Source of the DNA: Bacteriovorax sp.
Lineage (GTDB): Bacteria; Bdellovibrionota; Bacteriovoracia; Bacteriovoracales; Bacteriovoracaceae
Assembly: GCA_014378525.1 (NCBI GenBank)
Contig: JACMNL010000115.1
Location: forward strand, 1 to 56,681
Direction of reading: 5' to 3'
DNA length: 56,681 bases
In this document: in pieces, positions 8,741 through 16,462 of the stretch
Position numbering within the stretch: position 1 is the first letter of the stretch
Layout of the letters: each line of letters starts with the position of its first letter
The notes under the pieces: model-generated
The model's database searches: none
Seen by the model: only the letters and a program-made list of their open reading frames with translations
Told to the model about the DNA's origin: nothing
Made by a program: the position numbers and the translations under genes

Positions 8741-10432
8741 TTACTTCCTTTCACCATTTATCGTTTGCACAAGTGACTGCACCAGAGAGTTAAGCTGAGT
8801 GGCCTGATCTGAAAGCATGCTGGCCGCATTCGCTGATTCAGATGAACTCGATGAGTTTTGCTGAGTCACCTGATCCAGTTGAGCGATGGCCTTGGTAATT
8901 TCATGAACTCCCTGAGTCTGCTCCTGACTTGCGGAAGTAATTTCTGAAACCATTTTAGAAACACTCGCAACCGAATTTACAATTTCATTCAGGACACTTT
9001 CACATTCGTGGGCCACTTTAGTTCCTGCTGCCACATTTTCTTTTCCGCTTAAAACCAGTTTTCCAATTTTGTCTTTGGAATTTTTTACAACTTCCTCAAC
9101 TTTTAAAATAGAGCTGTCGAGCATTTTAGTGATTTCCAGTGCAGCATTCCCACTCATTGAAGCAAGATTCCCGACCTCTTCTGCGACTACTGAAAACCCC
9201 TTCCCTTGCTCGCCAGCTCTTGCGGCTTCAACTGAAGCGTTAAATGAAAGTAGTTTTGTTTGAAAGACAATATCATTGATGACCTTGGTTTTAGTTCCGA
9301 TCTCATTAATGATTGTCACAATATTCTGAATATCTTTATTGGTTTCATCAATCTGATTCATGATGAGGTTATTGCTTGAGCTGATGTTGTCGATAGACTT
9401 GATCATTTGTTCAATAACAAGTCTGCCTCTTTCAGCAGTCACCAGACTTTGCTCGGAAGTTTTTGTCGACTTAACTGCGTTGTCAGTATTATTGCTGATC
9501 ATAGAACTTATTTCATCGATCGATGTAGAAGTTTCCTGTAATGAAGCGGCCTGCTCAGTAGAGGCCTGTGATAATTGCACCGACGCAGAAGCAATCTGCA
9601 CTGCTGCCGAACTTACTTCCTGACCTGATTGATTTAGTCCCTTCACGATTTGATTTAAAAAATCAATTGGTTTTTGAACCATGAAGTAGGCCATAGCGAT
9701 GGCAACAACACCACCGAGAAAAATCGCAATAATTAAAATATTTGAAGGTGCAATTTTATTGTTTGAAGATTTTGCCATGGCAAGTTTTTTCAAATAGGTT
9801 CTTACTGCAAATACTCCGTGAAGTTTCCCCTCATTCCAGTTCTCCATTTTATAACCTAAAACGTCTCTGCCGTTACCCCATGGACTTGTTTTAGGGTCAC
9901 CGTGACAGGCAAAACATCCTATTTCTTTTTTTAATCTAACTGGTTTAAACACTGTAATCGAGCTGGCGTTATCGTCGATATACTCCTGTAAATTTTCGTC
10001 TTTCAAAAATTTTTCGAATACTACTTTTTCTTCAGGACTTGCTTTATTTCCTTCATTACGTGGTTCATCTGAAAAAACTCTGAACTCATAGTTGTCCTTG
10101 TCAGCATCTTTTGCACCAATTTTCATTGCCGCAACTATCGGCACCTGCTTCAGTACAACTTCCTTGTCTTCTTTTGTCATGTCTTCAACTTTAGAATATT
10201 TTTTCTTCATTCTTTCAATTACCGGCTCCAGGCCATCCTGTGTAGCAACGAAATGAGTGGCAGCATCAAGACGCAAATGAATGGCCCGTGATTTTTCTAT
10301 AATTCCATTGTGTAACTCAATATTGTTAAAATATAAAAATCCTGAGATAGAAATCATTGAGCAAATCAGAATTGCTATACTCACGATAAATATAATTTTA
10401 TTTTTAAAACCTAATTGATTAAACCAATTCAT
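8741..10432 (-). CDS. Methyl-accepting chemotaxis protein with c-heme sensor domain
   Basis: A 563-residue inner-membrane chemoreceptor. TM1 is at about 12-34 and TM2 at about 229-252, leaving a periplasmic sensor of roughly 195 residues. This sensor carries a c-type heme attachment motif, Cys173-Phe-Ala-Cys176-His177, in a layout typical of DUF3365 (Tll0287-like) domains. The cytoplasmic part is a long coiled coil with the conserved hairpin tip at about 385-425 ([18 protein letters not shown] then [10 protein letters not shown]). GAGGAAA precedes the ATG. The heme suggests sensing of redox state, oxygen, NO or CO. No che genes are nearby, so it signals to a system elsewhere. Confidence 0.92.
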   Translation of the reverse strand: MNWFNQLGFKNKIIFIVSIAILICSMISISGFLYFNNIELHNGIIEKSRAIHLRLDAATHFVATQDGLEPVIERMKKKYSKVEDMTKEDKEVVLKQVPIVAAMKIGAKDADKDNYEFRVFSDEPRNEGNKASPEEKVVFEKFLKDENLQEYIDDNASSITVFKPVRLKKEIGCFACHGDPKTSPWGNGRDVLGYKMENWNEGKLHGVFAVRTYLKKLAMAKSSNNKIAPSNILIIAIFLGGVVAIAMAYFMVQKPIDFLNQIVKGLNQSGQEVSSAAVQIASASVQLSQASTEQAASLQETSTSIDEISSMISNNTDNAVKSTKTSEQSLVTAERGRLVIEQMIKSIDNISSSNNLIMNQIDETNKDIQNIVTIINEIGTKTKVINDIVFQTKLLSFNASVEAARAGEQGKGFSVVAEEVGNLASMSGNAALEITKMLDSSILKVEEVVKNSKDKIGKLVLSGKENVAAGTKVAHECESVLNEIVNSVASVSKMVSEITSASQEQTQGVHEITKAIAQLDQVTQQNSSSSSESANAASMLSDQATQLNSLVQSLVQTINGERK

Positions 10433-10543
10433 AATTTCCTCATGGTGATGTTTACAAAAAATTCTTCGGTTTAATTTTCCGTTTTAACTTTTTTATAATT
10501 CATATAAGGGTGAAATTGATGTTAACTAAAGTTTCGAAAAGTT

Positions 10544-10600
10544 TTTTTCATGAAAAACATGATTTGAATCATTTATAAATCAGAGATTTAAAAAATCTCT
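10544..10600. repeat. Cluster of three inverted repeats upstream of the chemoreceptor gene
   Basis: Three separate palindromes stand in 57 bases: TTTTTCATGAAAAA (10544-10557), ATGATT-TG-AATCAT (10559-10572) and AGAGATTT-AAA-AAATCTCT (10582-10600). They lie 110-170 bases before the chemoreceptor start and could be protein-binding sites for its promoter. The last can also fold as a hairpin in RNA. No gene is seen between 10433 and 10719. Confidence 0.5.
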
Positions 10601-10662
10601 ATAATAAACATTGAGGTTGAATAAGGTGGAAGGCATACTGATAAATATGTGATTTAATTTAT

Positions 10663-10713
10663 GTTCCAATCCACCTTTCTAGAGCCTTTTCTCCCTGAAA
10701 GGTGTGTTGGAAC
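10663..10713. repeat. Long imperfect hairpin after the secretin-like gene
   Basis: GTTCCAA (10663-10669) pairs with TTGGAAC (10707-10713) and CACCTTTC (10672-10679) pairs with GAAAGGTG (10697-10704), giving a 17-position stem with one T-G pair and one mismatch. It lies seven bases past the stop of the 10720-11388 gene. No run of T follows on the minus strand, while TTTTC follows on the plus strand. It may protect or terminate the mRNA, or be part of a small RNA. Confidence 0.6.
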
Positions 10714-10719
10714 TTTTCA

Positions 10720-11388
10720 CTATTTTTTCTTTTCGTCATCTTTTTGAGCTTCTTTCTTACGGCCATTTTCTTTGCACTCAGACTTTTTATCTTCTCTAAA
10801 TTCAACTTCACGTACTTTGGCCGCTTCAATTTCTTCTTTCGACAACTCACGGTCAAAGCTTTTGATTAAACCGTATGCTCGAACTAAATTTGCGGCATTC
10901 TCTTGAATAGTGATCGATCCTGCTCCCTTTAGTTCAATGACCCTTGCATATCTGGACATGAAGGGACGTAATGAGTTGGCAGCTTCTCTTAACTGGCCAT
11001 TATTAAAATGTTTGAATTTAAAGCTCATCATATAATAGTCATAATTAGGAATTATTGAAGGTGGGGTTTCTGAATCTACATTTAGAGTTGGAAACATATG
11101 ATAACGTATGTCTCTGGCAGAAATAATCAAAAAAGTATCCTTTTCAGCAGTGGGAACTCTCGCATAGCCATTCAAACTTAAAATATAAGTAAAAAGAGTG
11201 TCAGCGTTTTCAGCATTCAACTGATTATTGGAAGTGTCTTTGACTCCGCCTTTAATTTCTTTGGGATCGTAAATATATTTTTTGGTTGTTAACTTACTCA
11301 CTTGCTCAATGCACTTATTTAAATCAGAGCAATTGTTTGCGTATACATTGAAGCTAAGAAACAATAAAAGCGTAAAAATGATTTTCAT
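10720..11388 (-). CDS. Periplasmic protein with secretin-type N domains, no pore domain
   Basis: A 222-residue exported protein. The signal peptide covers residues 1-17 (ending NVYA). Residues of about 25-100 resemble the N0 domain of type II secretion secretins (IYDPKEIKGGV, then a helix and LNGYARVPTAEKDTFLIISA), and about 118-180 resemble the N1 domain (FKFKHFNNGQLREAANSLRPF, SITIQENAANLVRAYGLIKSFD). The secretin pore is absent; instead the chain ends in a highly charged Lys/Glu tail of about 40 residues. GAGGA precedes the start. It follows the 11406-12011 gene after 17 bases and probably shares its transcript. It could scaffold or modulate an envelope machine. The fold assignment is by eye. 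Confidence 0.65.
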   Translation of the reverse strand: MKIIFTLLLFLSFNVYANNCSDLNKCIEQVSKLTTKKYIYDPKEIKGGVKDTSNNQLNAENADTLFTYILSLNGYARVPTAEKDTFLIISARDIRYHMFPTLNVDSETPPSIIPNYDYYMMSFKFKHFNNGQLREAANSLRPFMSRYARVIELKGAGSITIQENAANLVRAYGLIKSFDRELSKEEIEAAKVREVEFREDKKSECKENGRKKEAQKDDEKKK

Positions 11389-11405
11389 AATATCCTCTGT
11401 TTTAA

Positions 11406-12011
11406 TTAATACTCAAGACTTTCTTTAAAATCTGGAATGCTGCCTTCATAAATAATTTTTTTCCATTCGCTAATTTTTTTATTGCTAAAAGAACTATCGG
11501 TCCATAATTTCAAAGAGGCATCCAAATAATCCATAACTGCATTCTTCTGACCAAGTTTCAGTAGCTCTTTTGCAAGGGTCATATTCGGTCCAGGTGATTT
11601 AATTTTTTCAGGGCCATAAAGTTTTGTAGAAGCTTCAAGGAAACTCATTCCACTCTCGATATCACCGGCAAACAAAGCAGCTCGCCCAAGTGAGATATTT
11701 GCATGATGGACGGCATCAGCATAAAGTGAATTTTTCCTATGACTGCCAGACATCATTAACAATGAGTTCGCATTGTCTTTTACATTGATAACGTTTTTAC
11801 TATTAATTACATAACTCTCTGAAGAATATTTTTTTACAATTTCATTCAATAGTAAAAAACGATCTTCATTCTTATGAGTGTTTCTTAATCTTACTTCTAA
11901 ATCCAAAGTTGGGTCTTTTTTATTGGCCACAAATCCATTGCCTACGACACGTGGACCAGCGTGCAATGAAAATGAAATTAGCATAATTATGAAAGCGATA
12001 TTCCTTTTCAC
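11406..12011 (-). CDS. Secreted protein with helical repeats, unknown
   Basis: A 201-residue exported protein with a signal peptide at 1-18 (MKRNIAFIIMLISFSLHA). From about residue 85 it is helical, with segments such as ANISLGRAALFAGDIESGMSFLEAS and LAKELLKLGQKNAVMDYLDASLKLW (given in part) that recall TPR-like pairs. The start is GTG and directly abuts the stop of the TIGR02147 regulator (TAAGTG), with AGGAGA inside the regulator's end, so it is translationally coupled to it. Function is unknown; the pairing suggests it is the regulated output or a partner of that regulator. Confidence 0.75.
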   Translation of the reverse strand: MKRNIAFIIMLISFSLHAGPRVVGNGFVANKKDPTLDLEVRLRNTHKNEDRFLLLNEIVKKYSSESYVINSKNVINVKDNANSLLMMSGSHRKNSLYADAVHHANISLGRAALFAGDIESGMSFLEASTKLYGPEKIKSPGPNMTLAKELLKLGQKNAVMDYLDASLKLWTDSSFSNKKISEWKKIIYEGSIPDFKESLEY

Positions 12012-12830
12012 TTAGTTCTCCTTTGAACCTGAATCTAATCTAAAAAGCTGTATGGATAATTGGCAAACCGAATCTTTAACTGAATTTTCAGTATAAAACT
12101 TATCAGCAAAATCTTTCTGAAACTGCCTGATAAATTCTTTTGCTTCAGTCATTTGTGATTGAGTAAAAGCAAGAGTCATATTCAAGAACTCTCTTTCATT
12201 CACGTGATCAAAGTACAAAGCATGTTCTGCTTTTTTTAATATTTCTTCATGGAATTTTTTTATTGAGAGAGAAGATATATCATAGGTAGTTTCACTTTGG
12301 TCATAACTGGCCTTGTATTTGCCATTTTTAAAAGTGATCCAATTAATCTTTTGTAATCTAAGAAGTGCAGATTTTATAACGGATTTATTCAAACTTAATT
12401 TTTCAGCAAACCATTCAATGGAGTGATCACAATCTCTAAGTTCAATTAATTCTAAAATTGCCAGATGATACCAATTATTGGCCAGCTCAAACTCTGCATA
12501 ATCTATCTTTTGGACAATTTTCATAGATTTTAATTTTTTCTTTAATGAAGTAACTGCTTCTTTTTTATCTTTATCACTGCGTGCATGAAGCGCTTTGGCA
12601 CTTAAAATAAAAACTTCAATTTCGTTTTCACTAAATCCAAGATTGGTTGCAATCTTTCTGGCAGCATCTGCTGATAGGCCTTTTTTGTAATTTATGATAT
12701 CGGATAATCGTGATGGTAAAATTTCCAGATCTCTAGCATAAGCTCGAAGTGAATAATTCTTATTTTTCAGGTTACGAATTTCAAATTGTCGCTTTAGTTC
12801 AACGACATAATCGTATTTCTCGTTTTGCAT
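12012..12830 (-). CDS. TIGR02147 family regulator
   Basis: A 272-residue soluble protein. An N-terminal helix-turn-helix lies at about 22-62 (LRAYARDLEILPSRLSDIINYKKGLSADAARKIA in parts), followed by the helical body typical of TIGR02147 (ILELIELRDCDHSIEWFAEKL, then a second winged-helix-like section near 135-170). The family is found mainly in Bdellovibrionota and Fibrobacteres, and its members are thought to be transcription regulators. It heads a transcript with the abutting secreted-protein gene and probably 10720-11388. The upstream spacer holds palindromes that could be its own operator. A second member is at 53367-54164. Confidence 0.85.
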   Translation of the reverse strand: MQNEKYDYVVELKRQFEIRNLKNKNYSLRAYARDLEILPSRLSDIINYKKGLSADAARKIATNLGFSENEIEVFILSAKALHARSDKDKKEAVTSLKKKLKSMKIVQKIDYAEFELANNWYHLAILELIELRDCDHSIEWFAEKLSLNKSVIKSALLRLQKINWITFKNGKYKASYDQSETTYDISSLSIKKFHEEILKKAEHALYFDHVNEREFLNMTLAFTQSQMTEAKEFIRQFQKDFADKFYTENSVKDSVCQLSIQLFRLDSGSKEN

Positions 12831-12869
12831 TATTAATTTATATTTTATTATTAAATCAATTGCAACACC

Positions 12870-12951
12870 TTAGTGAACAAAGTGTACACTAAAGTATTCA
12901 GCTTCGGTGAACACTTGCTTGAAATGCTAAAATGTCATAAATTTACGTCAT
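12870..12951. promoter_or_regulatory. Candidate operator region of the TIGR02147 gene
   Basis: The 128-base spacer upstream of the regulator contains AGTGTACACT (12881-12890, perfect palindrome), nested in TTAGTG (12870-12875)...CACTAA (12887-12892). Related heptamers GTGAACA, GTGTACA and GTGAACA start at 12873, 12882 and 12907. A 20-base imperfect palindrome centred on TAAATTTA spans 12932-12951 (16 of 20 positions symmetric). This pattern suggests dimeric repressor sites. Confidence 0.45.
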
Positions 12952-12958
12952 TATTCAA

Positions 12959-14320
12959 TTAAAGAGTTTTGCCTAAAAGGAACGTGTTAATTTGTTTTGA
13001 TGAGTTCTGGCATCCACCAAACTTCTTCCCTTCAACAATTTTTTTGAAATACATAAACATATCATTCTTAACTCTCTCGTTAAGAGAATCACTCGCCGAC
13101 ATGTTAAGTTTTGCTTTTAAAACCGGAAATGAAGTGTTCATCAATCGCCCTTCGCTGTAACTGAGGTCGAAGGTTTTTGTGTACTCTGGAAGCAGGAAAT
13201 TTTCCCAGATTATTGAGACTTCTTTCGGATTTAATGAGGCCGGTGCTTCGTTAATCTTCACCATAACTTCATCAACTGATTTTACCTTCATCATTTCATT
13301 AGTCCATGCCCAGGCCTCTTTCCAGTTGGCATTGCCTTTTAGAGCAACCATACTTTCACTGAACTGAAGCTTGAACTTGTCTTCGATTGAAGAATCTTTA
13401 AGTGCAAAGATATGACTTGAGATCATTATAGTCTTAACTGCTTTATCCATTTTCTCTTCTGATATAACCCAGTCGATATAAGAATCTGAGATTGAATTTG
13501 TTGTCAGGAAATTTTGGATACTTTGAAAGTTTAATGCTTTTTTATTGAAATCCAATTTTTGATACACAATATTCTTCCATGTTTCTTTTTGTAAAATTAA
13601 AGCTTGTACTCCAGTTTCATCTTCTCTGACAGGAAAAATGAAATCTGTCGGGTCATGCAAATGCATATTCTTTAGTAACGATTCTTGTTGTTTTTGATAA
13701 GCTTCAAATTGAATTTTTCCACCCAAAACTTCAGTCAGCGTTTTCTTCAACTGAATTTTATCAATATAACTTGGAATCATCATGAATAAAAATGAGAATG
13801 GAGCGAGGCCAACAACAGGGGCCAGAAAAGAGAGTCCGATGTTCGATAAGATCATTGGCAGGCCGATTTTTACAATATCACCAATGATAAATGCAGCAGC
13901 AACTCCTGGACCTTTCTTTTTAAAGAAGACTTCGATACCTACTCTGCTCTTTTTCATCAAAGGGATTACATTGTCCCAGCGAAGCGACATGAAAGCTAAT
14001 TTGAAAATATTCTTTTTTTCTTTTGGAATTTCCAGCGACTTTACAAAAAATTCTTCATAGATGAGAATTTTTTGCTTCAACAACCCGCTTATTTTTTCTG
14101 GTTTGTTAAACAGGTTCACATCATTTTGAGTCTCACGATCAATCTGCTCCCCGACTTCCAGCATGAGCTTGGTAAACTCGGCCTGCATTTTGAAATCTTT
14201 TTCCAGGGTGACAATATCAGAGGCAGTCATCTCACTTGCTGGAATTGACTGGGCCATGGACTGACTTATCAGAAGTGTAGAAAGGATGGCCGCTATAAAT
14301 GATCGGATCAGATTTACCAT
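12959..14320 (-). CDS. Large exported protein, unknown
   Basis: A 453-residue protein that I do not recognise. A signal peptide spans about 1-23 (ending SQSMAQ). The chain is largely helical, with a hydrophobic central part at about 140-185 (VAAAFIIGDIVKIGLPMIL and FLAPVVGLAPFSFLFMMI) that may be two membrane segments or a hairpin. The rest is charged and soluble, with a Cys-containing end (GGCQNSSKQ). Its upstream spacer toward the divergent lipoprotein gene is only 48 bases. Topology suggests an envelope protein facing the periplasm; no enzyme motif is seen. Confidence 0.7.
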   Translation of the reverse strand: MVNLIRSFIAAILSTLLISQSMAQSIPASEMTASDIVTLEKDFKMQAEFTKLMLEVGEQIDRETQNDVNLFNKPEKISGLLKQKILIYEEFFVKSLEIPKEKKNIFKLAFMSLRWDNVIPLMKKSRVGIEVFFKKKGPGVAAAFIIGDIVKIGLPMILSNIGLSFLAPVVGLAPFSFLFMMIPSYIDKIQLKKTLTEVLGGKIQFEAYQKQQESLLKNMHLHDPTDFIFPVREDETGVQALILQKETWKNIVYQKLDFNKKALNFQSIQNFLTTNSISDSYIDWVISEEKMDKAVKTIMISSHIFALKDSSIEDKFKLQFSESMVALKGNANWKEAWAWTNEMMKVKSVDEVMVKINEAPASLNPKEVSIIWENFLLPEYTKTFDLSYSEGRLMNTSFPVLKAKLNMSASDSLNERVKNDMFMYFKKIVEGKKFGGCQNSSKQINTFLLGKTL

Positions 14321-14368
14321 GATGAACTTTTCGGTAAACTTCCGTGCAATATGAGTCGATAAGTTTGT

Positions 14369-14728
14369 ATGAAGTTGGTTTTAATTTTTACATTAATTAC
14401 CCTGGCGTCCTGCTCAACTACTCCTGTTATTGACAGAGGTCCCGCTGCTGTATCAGATGATAATGTCTGCACGAGTGGCGTGAAAAACTTCTTTGATAAT
14501 GGTGTGAATTCATCTTCAAAAGAAGACCTGCTTTCGAAGAAGGTAATTTTACAGAAAGATTTAAAATTTCTTGATGGATCTGTCATCGCAAAGTCTTTAT
14601 CTGATAATCCGAATGACCGTGAACAGATGGAAATCAGTTATCTTTTAATCAAAAAACAGTACCCTGACTTCTCTGAAGAACAGGTTGTTAGTCACTATGA
14701 ACTTCTTAAAGTTTACTGTGGAATGTAG
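14369..14728 (+). CDS. Small lipoprotein, unknown
   Basis: A 119-residue protein with a type II signal peptide: MKLVLIFTLITLASC has lipobox L-A-S-C with the lipidated Cys15 and STTP after it. The mature part is polar; a helical C-terminal half holds QMEISYLLIKKQYPDF. No family is recognised. It is divergent from the large exported protein, with 48 bases between the starts, so the two may share regulatory sites. No clear ribosome-binding site is seen. Confidence 0.72.
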   Translation: MKLVLIFTLITLASCSTTPVIDRGPAAVSDDNVCTSGVKNFFDNGVNSSSKEDLLSKKVILQKDLKFLDGSVIAKSLSDNPNDREQMEISYLLIKKQYPDFSEEQVVSHYELLKVYCGM

Positions 14729-14740
14729 TCATCATGTCAG

Positions 14741-14774
14741 AAAAAGACGGCCATTCTCTTAAGGAAAACGGCCG
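14741..14774 (-). terminator. Terminator of the 14782-15171 gene
   Basis: On the minus strand CGGCC (14773-14769) pairs with GGCCG (14752-14748), with further A-T and G-T pairs toward a TTAA loop, and TCTTTTT follows at 14746-14741. Confidence 0.7.
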
Positions 14775-14781
14775 AAAGAAA

Positions 14782-15171
14782 TTATTTAGATTCGATAGTA
14801 ATTTTTGAATCAGAAGGAACTAATACTAGAGCTGATCCACCATATTTAGTTTTAACAACTACATTGAAGCTGATTCCAGAAGTTTCAACACGGTCAGTAC
14901 CAGGCAGACACATATTCATAGTGTGAGCTAACATTTGTTTTGTAACGATGATTTCACCTGTAACAAGTGTACTTTTTGAGTAACGTTCACTCAGTCCGTG
15001 GCAGTCAACTTTTCTGTCTTCAACATCAACTTTAACAGTGATTGTTGCAGGTTTATCAGTGTTGATCAGGTATTGTTCGAATTCTTTTTTCTCAGTGTAA
15101 GAACTAAGTTTAACTTCTGCAAACGAACTGAAAGAAACTAAAAAAAGTGCAGCGCATACGATCTTTTTCAT
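14782..15171 (-). CDS. Secreted protein of about 129 residues, unknown
   Basis: An exported protein, signal peptide MKKIVCAALFLVSFSSFA. The mature part is beta-rich, with alternating hydrophobic residues (ATITVKVDVEDRKVD, ISFNVVVKTKYGGSALVLV) and two cysteines (CHGLSER, NMCLPGTD) likely to form a disulfide. It resembles a small periplasmic beta-sandwich. I start it at 15171, where GGAG is eight bases upstream; an upstream TTG would add four residues without support. It has its own terminator, so it is probably a single-gene unit. Confidence 0.75.
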   Translation of the reverse strand: MKKIVCAALFLVSFSSFAEVKLSSYTEKKEFEQYLINTDKPATITVKVDVEDRKVDCHGLSERYSKSTLVTGEIIVTKQMLAHTMNMCLPGTDRVETSGISFNVVVKTKYGGSALVLVPSDSKITIESK

Positions 15172-15250
15172 ATATATCTCCAATGATTATTTAGACAACC
15201 GTCGCGTTTTATCACTTCACTATTGTTCAAGTAAAGGGCCTGTAAAAACT

Positions 15251-16462
15251 TCACTGGAGGCAGTCAGACGTCTTGATTCCCGAAAGAGTACAGGCCTCGA
15301 TGATCCCTTGATGAAACGTAAGCTGACTCAAGGCCAGGTTGTTTTCACTTTCCAGCAGACGGTTTTGTTCAATAATCAGGTCGTTAGTTGAAATGCGCCC
15401 CAGGCGAAAGCTTTTCAGGATATCTTCATAGAGTTTTTTAGACAGGTCCAGGTTGCGTTTTGATTCATAAAGATTCAAACGGGCCGTTTCAATTTTTTCC
15501 TTCAGGAATAAAGTGCGCTGCTGAAGAGTCTGGTCTGTATCTTTATAGTCGTTCAATGAGCCGATATAATCCGCATAAGCAGAAGAAACAGAGGCCGACG
15601 TTTCATACTGGTTCCAGATAGGAAATGAAAGTGAAACTACGCCAACAAGCTGCTTACTCGTGCGCTCTTTAATCGGTGACTCCTGATATTGCAGATGCAG
15701 ATCCAGTGACGGCCAGTGAAGTCCCTTTGTCGCTCTCCAGGTCTGCTCACGCGACTGACTGATCCAGAATTTTTGTTCTATCGCCGGAAGCTTTGATGTT
15801 TCAGTTAGTTTCGGCATGGTCTTTTCATTAAAAGGCCATGACTTGGTTTGAATGACATTGATGAAGAGTGAAGAAATCTGAGATCTGTTTTCACTCAATT
15901 CTAAAACTGCCGTTCTCAATTTATTTTTCTGCTGAACCAGATCGACTTCAGATTTTGTCACTTCCTGCAGAGGGATTTTTCCCTGACTGTAACGGTCCTT
16001 CACAATTTTATAAGACTCTTCTTTTAATTTTAAAAGCTGCTCTTCTATTCTTTGAGTCTCGGTAATATAAAGTGATTTAAAAATAAGATCTGAAGCTTTC
16101 ACTTCAACTCTTAAATTCTCATTCAATACCTGGAGCTCCTGAGCGTTGTTCTGCGCCTTCGCCCCTTTCATCTTGTTCCAGTCAGAGCCGCCCTTAAAAA
16201 GATTCAACGTCAGGTCACCTGTGATGCTGTCATAGTCAGTCACATCAGAGTTGTTGATACGAGTGCGGTTTTTATCGAGTGAAAAATTTAACTTCGGTGT
16301 CCAGAAAAGTCTTTTAGATAATAAAAAGTCATTACTTGCTTTTAAATTCTGCTCTTCAGTCTGAAGATTCAAATTTTTATTTTTAAAATTGTCCAGGTCA
16401 CCAAAAAATGGAGAAACGTCAGCATGGGCAGCAGTAATTAATCCAAGAAGTAAAATCATCAT
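15251..16462 (-). CDS. TolC-family outer membrane efflux protein
   Basis: The outer-membrane channel of the tripartite efflux system encoded here. At 403 residues it has two TolC-type repeats, each with long coiled helices; family features include KPLQEVTKSEVDLVQQ-type and RLGRISTNDLIIEQNRLLES segments (the second is present at about 350-370). A short signal peptide (MMILLLGLITAAHA) directs export. The ATG overlaps the stop of the RND pump gene (ATGA) and GGAG lies eight bases upstream, so it is translated with the pump. Order on the strand is LysR, adaptor, pump, channel. Confidence 0.88.
   Translation of the reverse strand: MMILLLGLITAAHADVSPFFGDLDNFKNKNLNLQTEEQNLKASNDFLLSKRLFWTPKLNFSLDKNRTRINNSDVTDYDSITGDLTLNLFKGGSDWNKMKGAKAQNNAQELQVLNENLRVEVKASDLIFKSLYITETQRIEEQLLKLKEESYKIVKDRYSQGKIPLQEVTKSEVDLVQQKNKLRTAVLELSENRSQISSLFINVIQTKSWPFNEKTMPKLTETSKLPAIEQKFWISQSREQTWRATKGLHWPSLDLHLQYQESPIKERTSKQLVGVVSLSFPIWNQYETSASVSSAYADYIGSLNDYKDTDQTLQQRTLFLKEKIETARLNLYESKRNLDLSKKLYEDILKSFRLGRISTNDLIIEQNRLLESENNLALSQLTFHQGIIEACTLSGIKTSDCLQ

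Noticed and set aside
10659-10856. Lysine-rich open frame overlapping the end of the secretin-like gene on the same strand
   Set aside because: It is in another frame of the A-rich charged tail and reads through the hairpin; no start signal is present.
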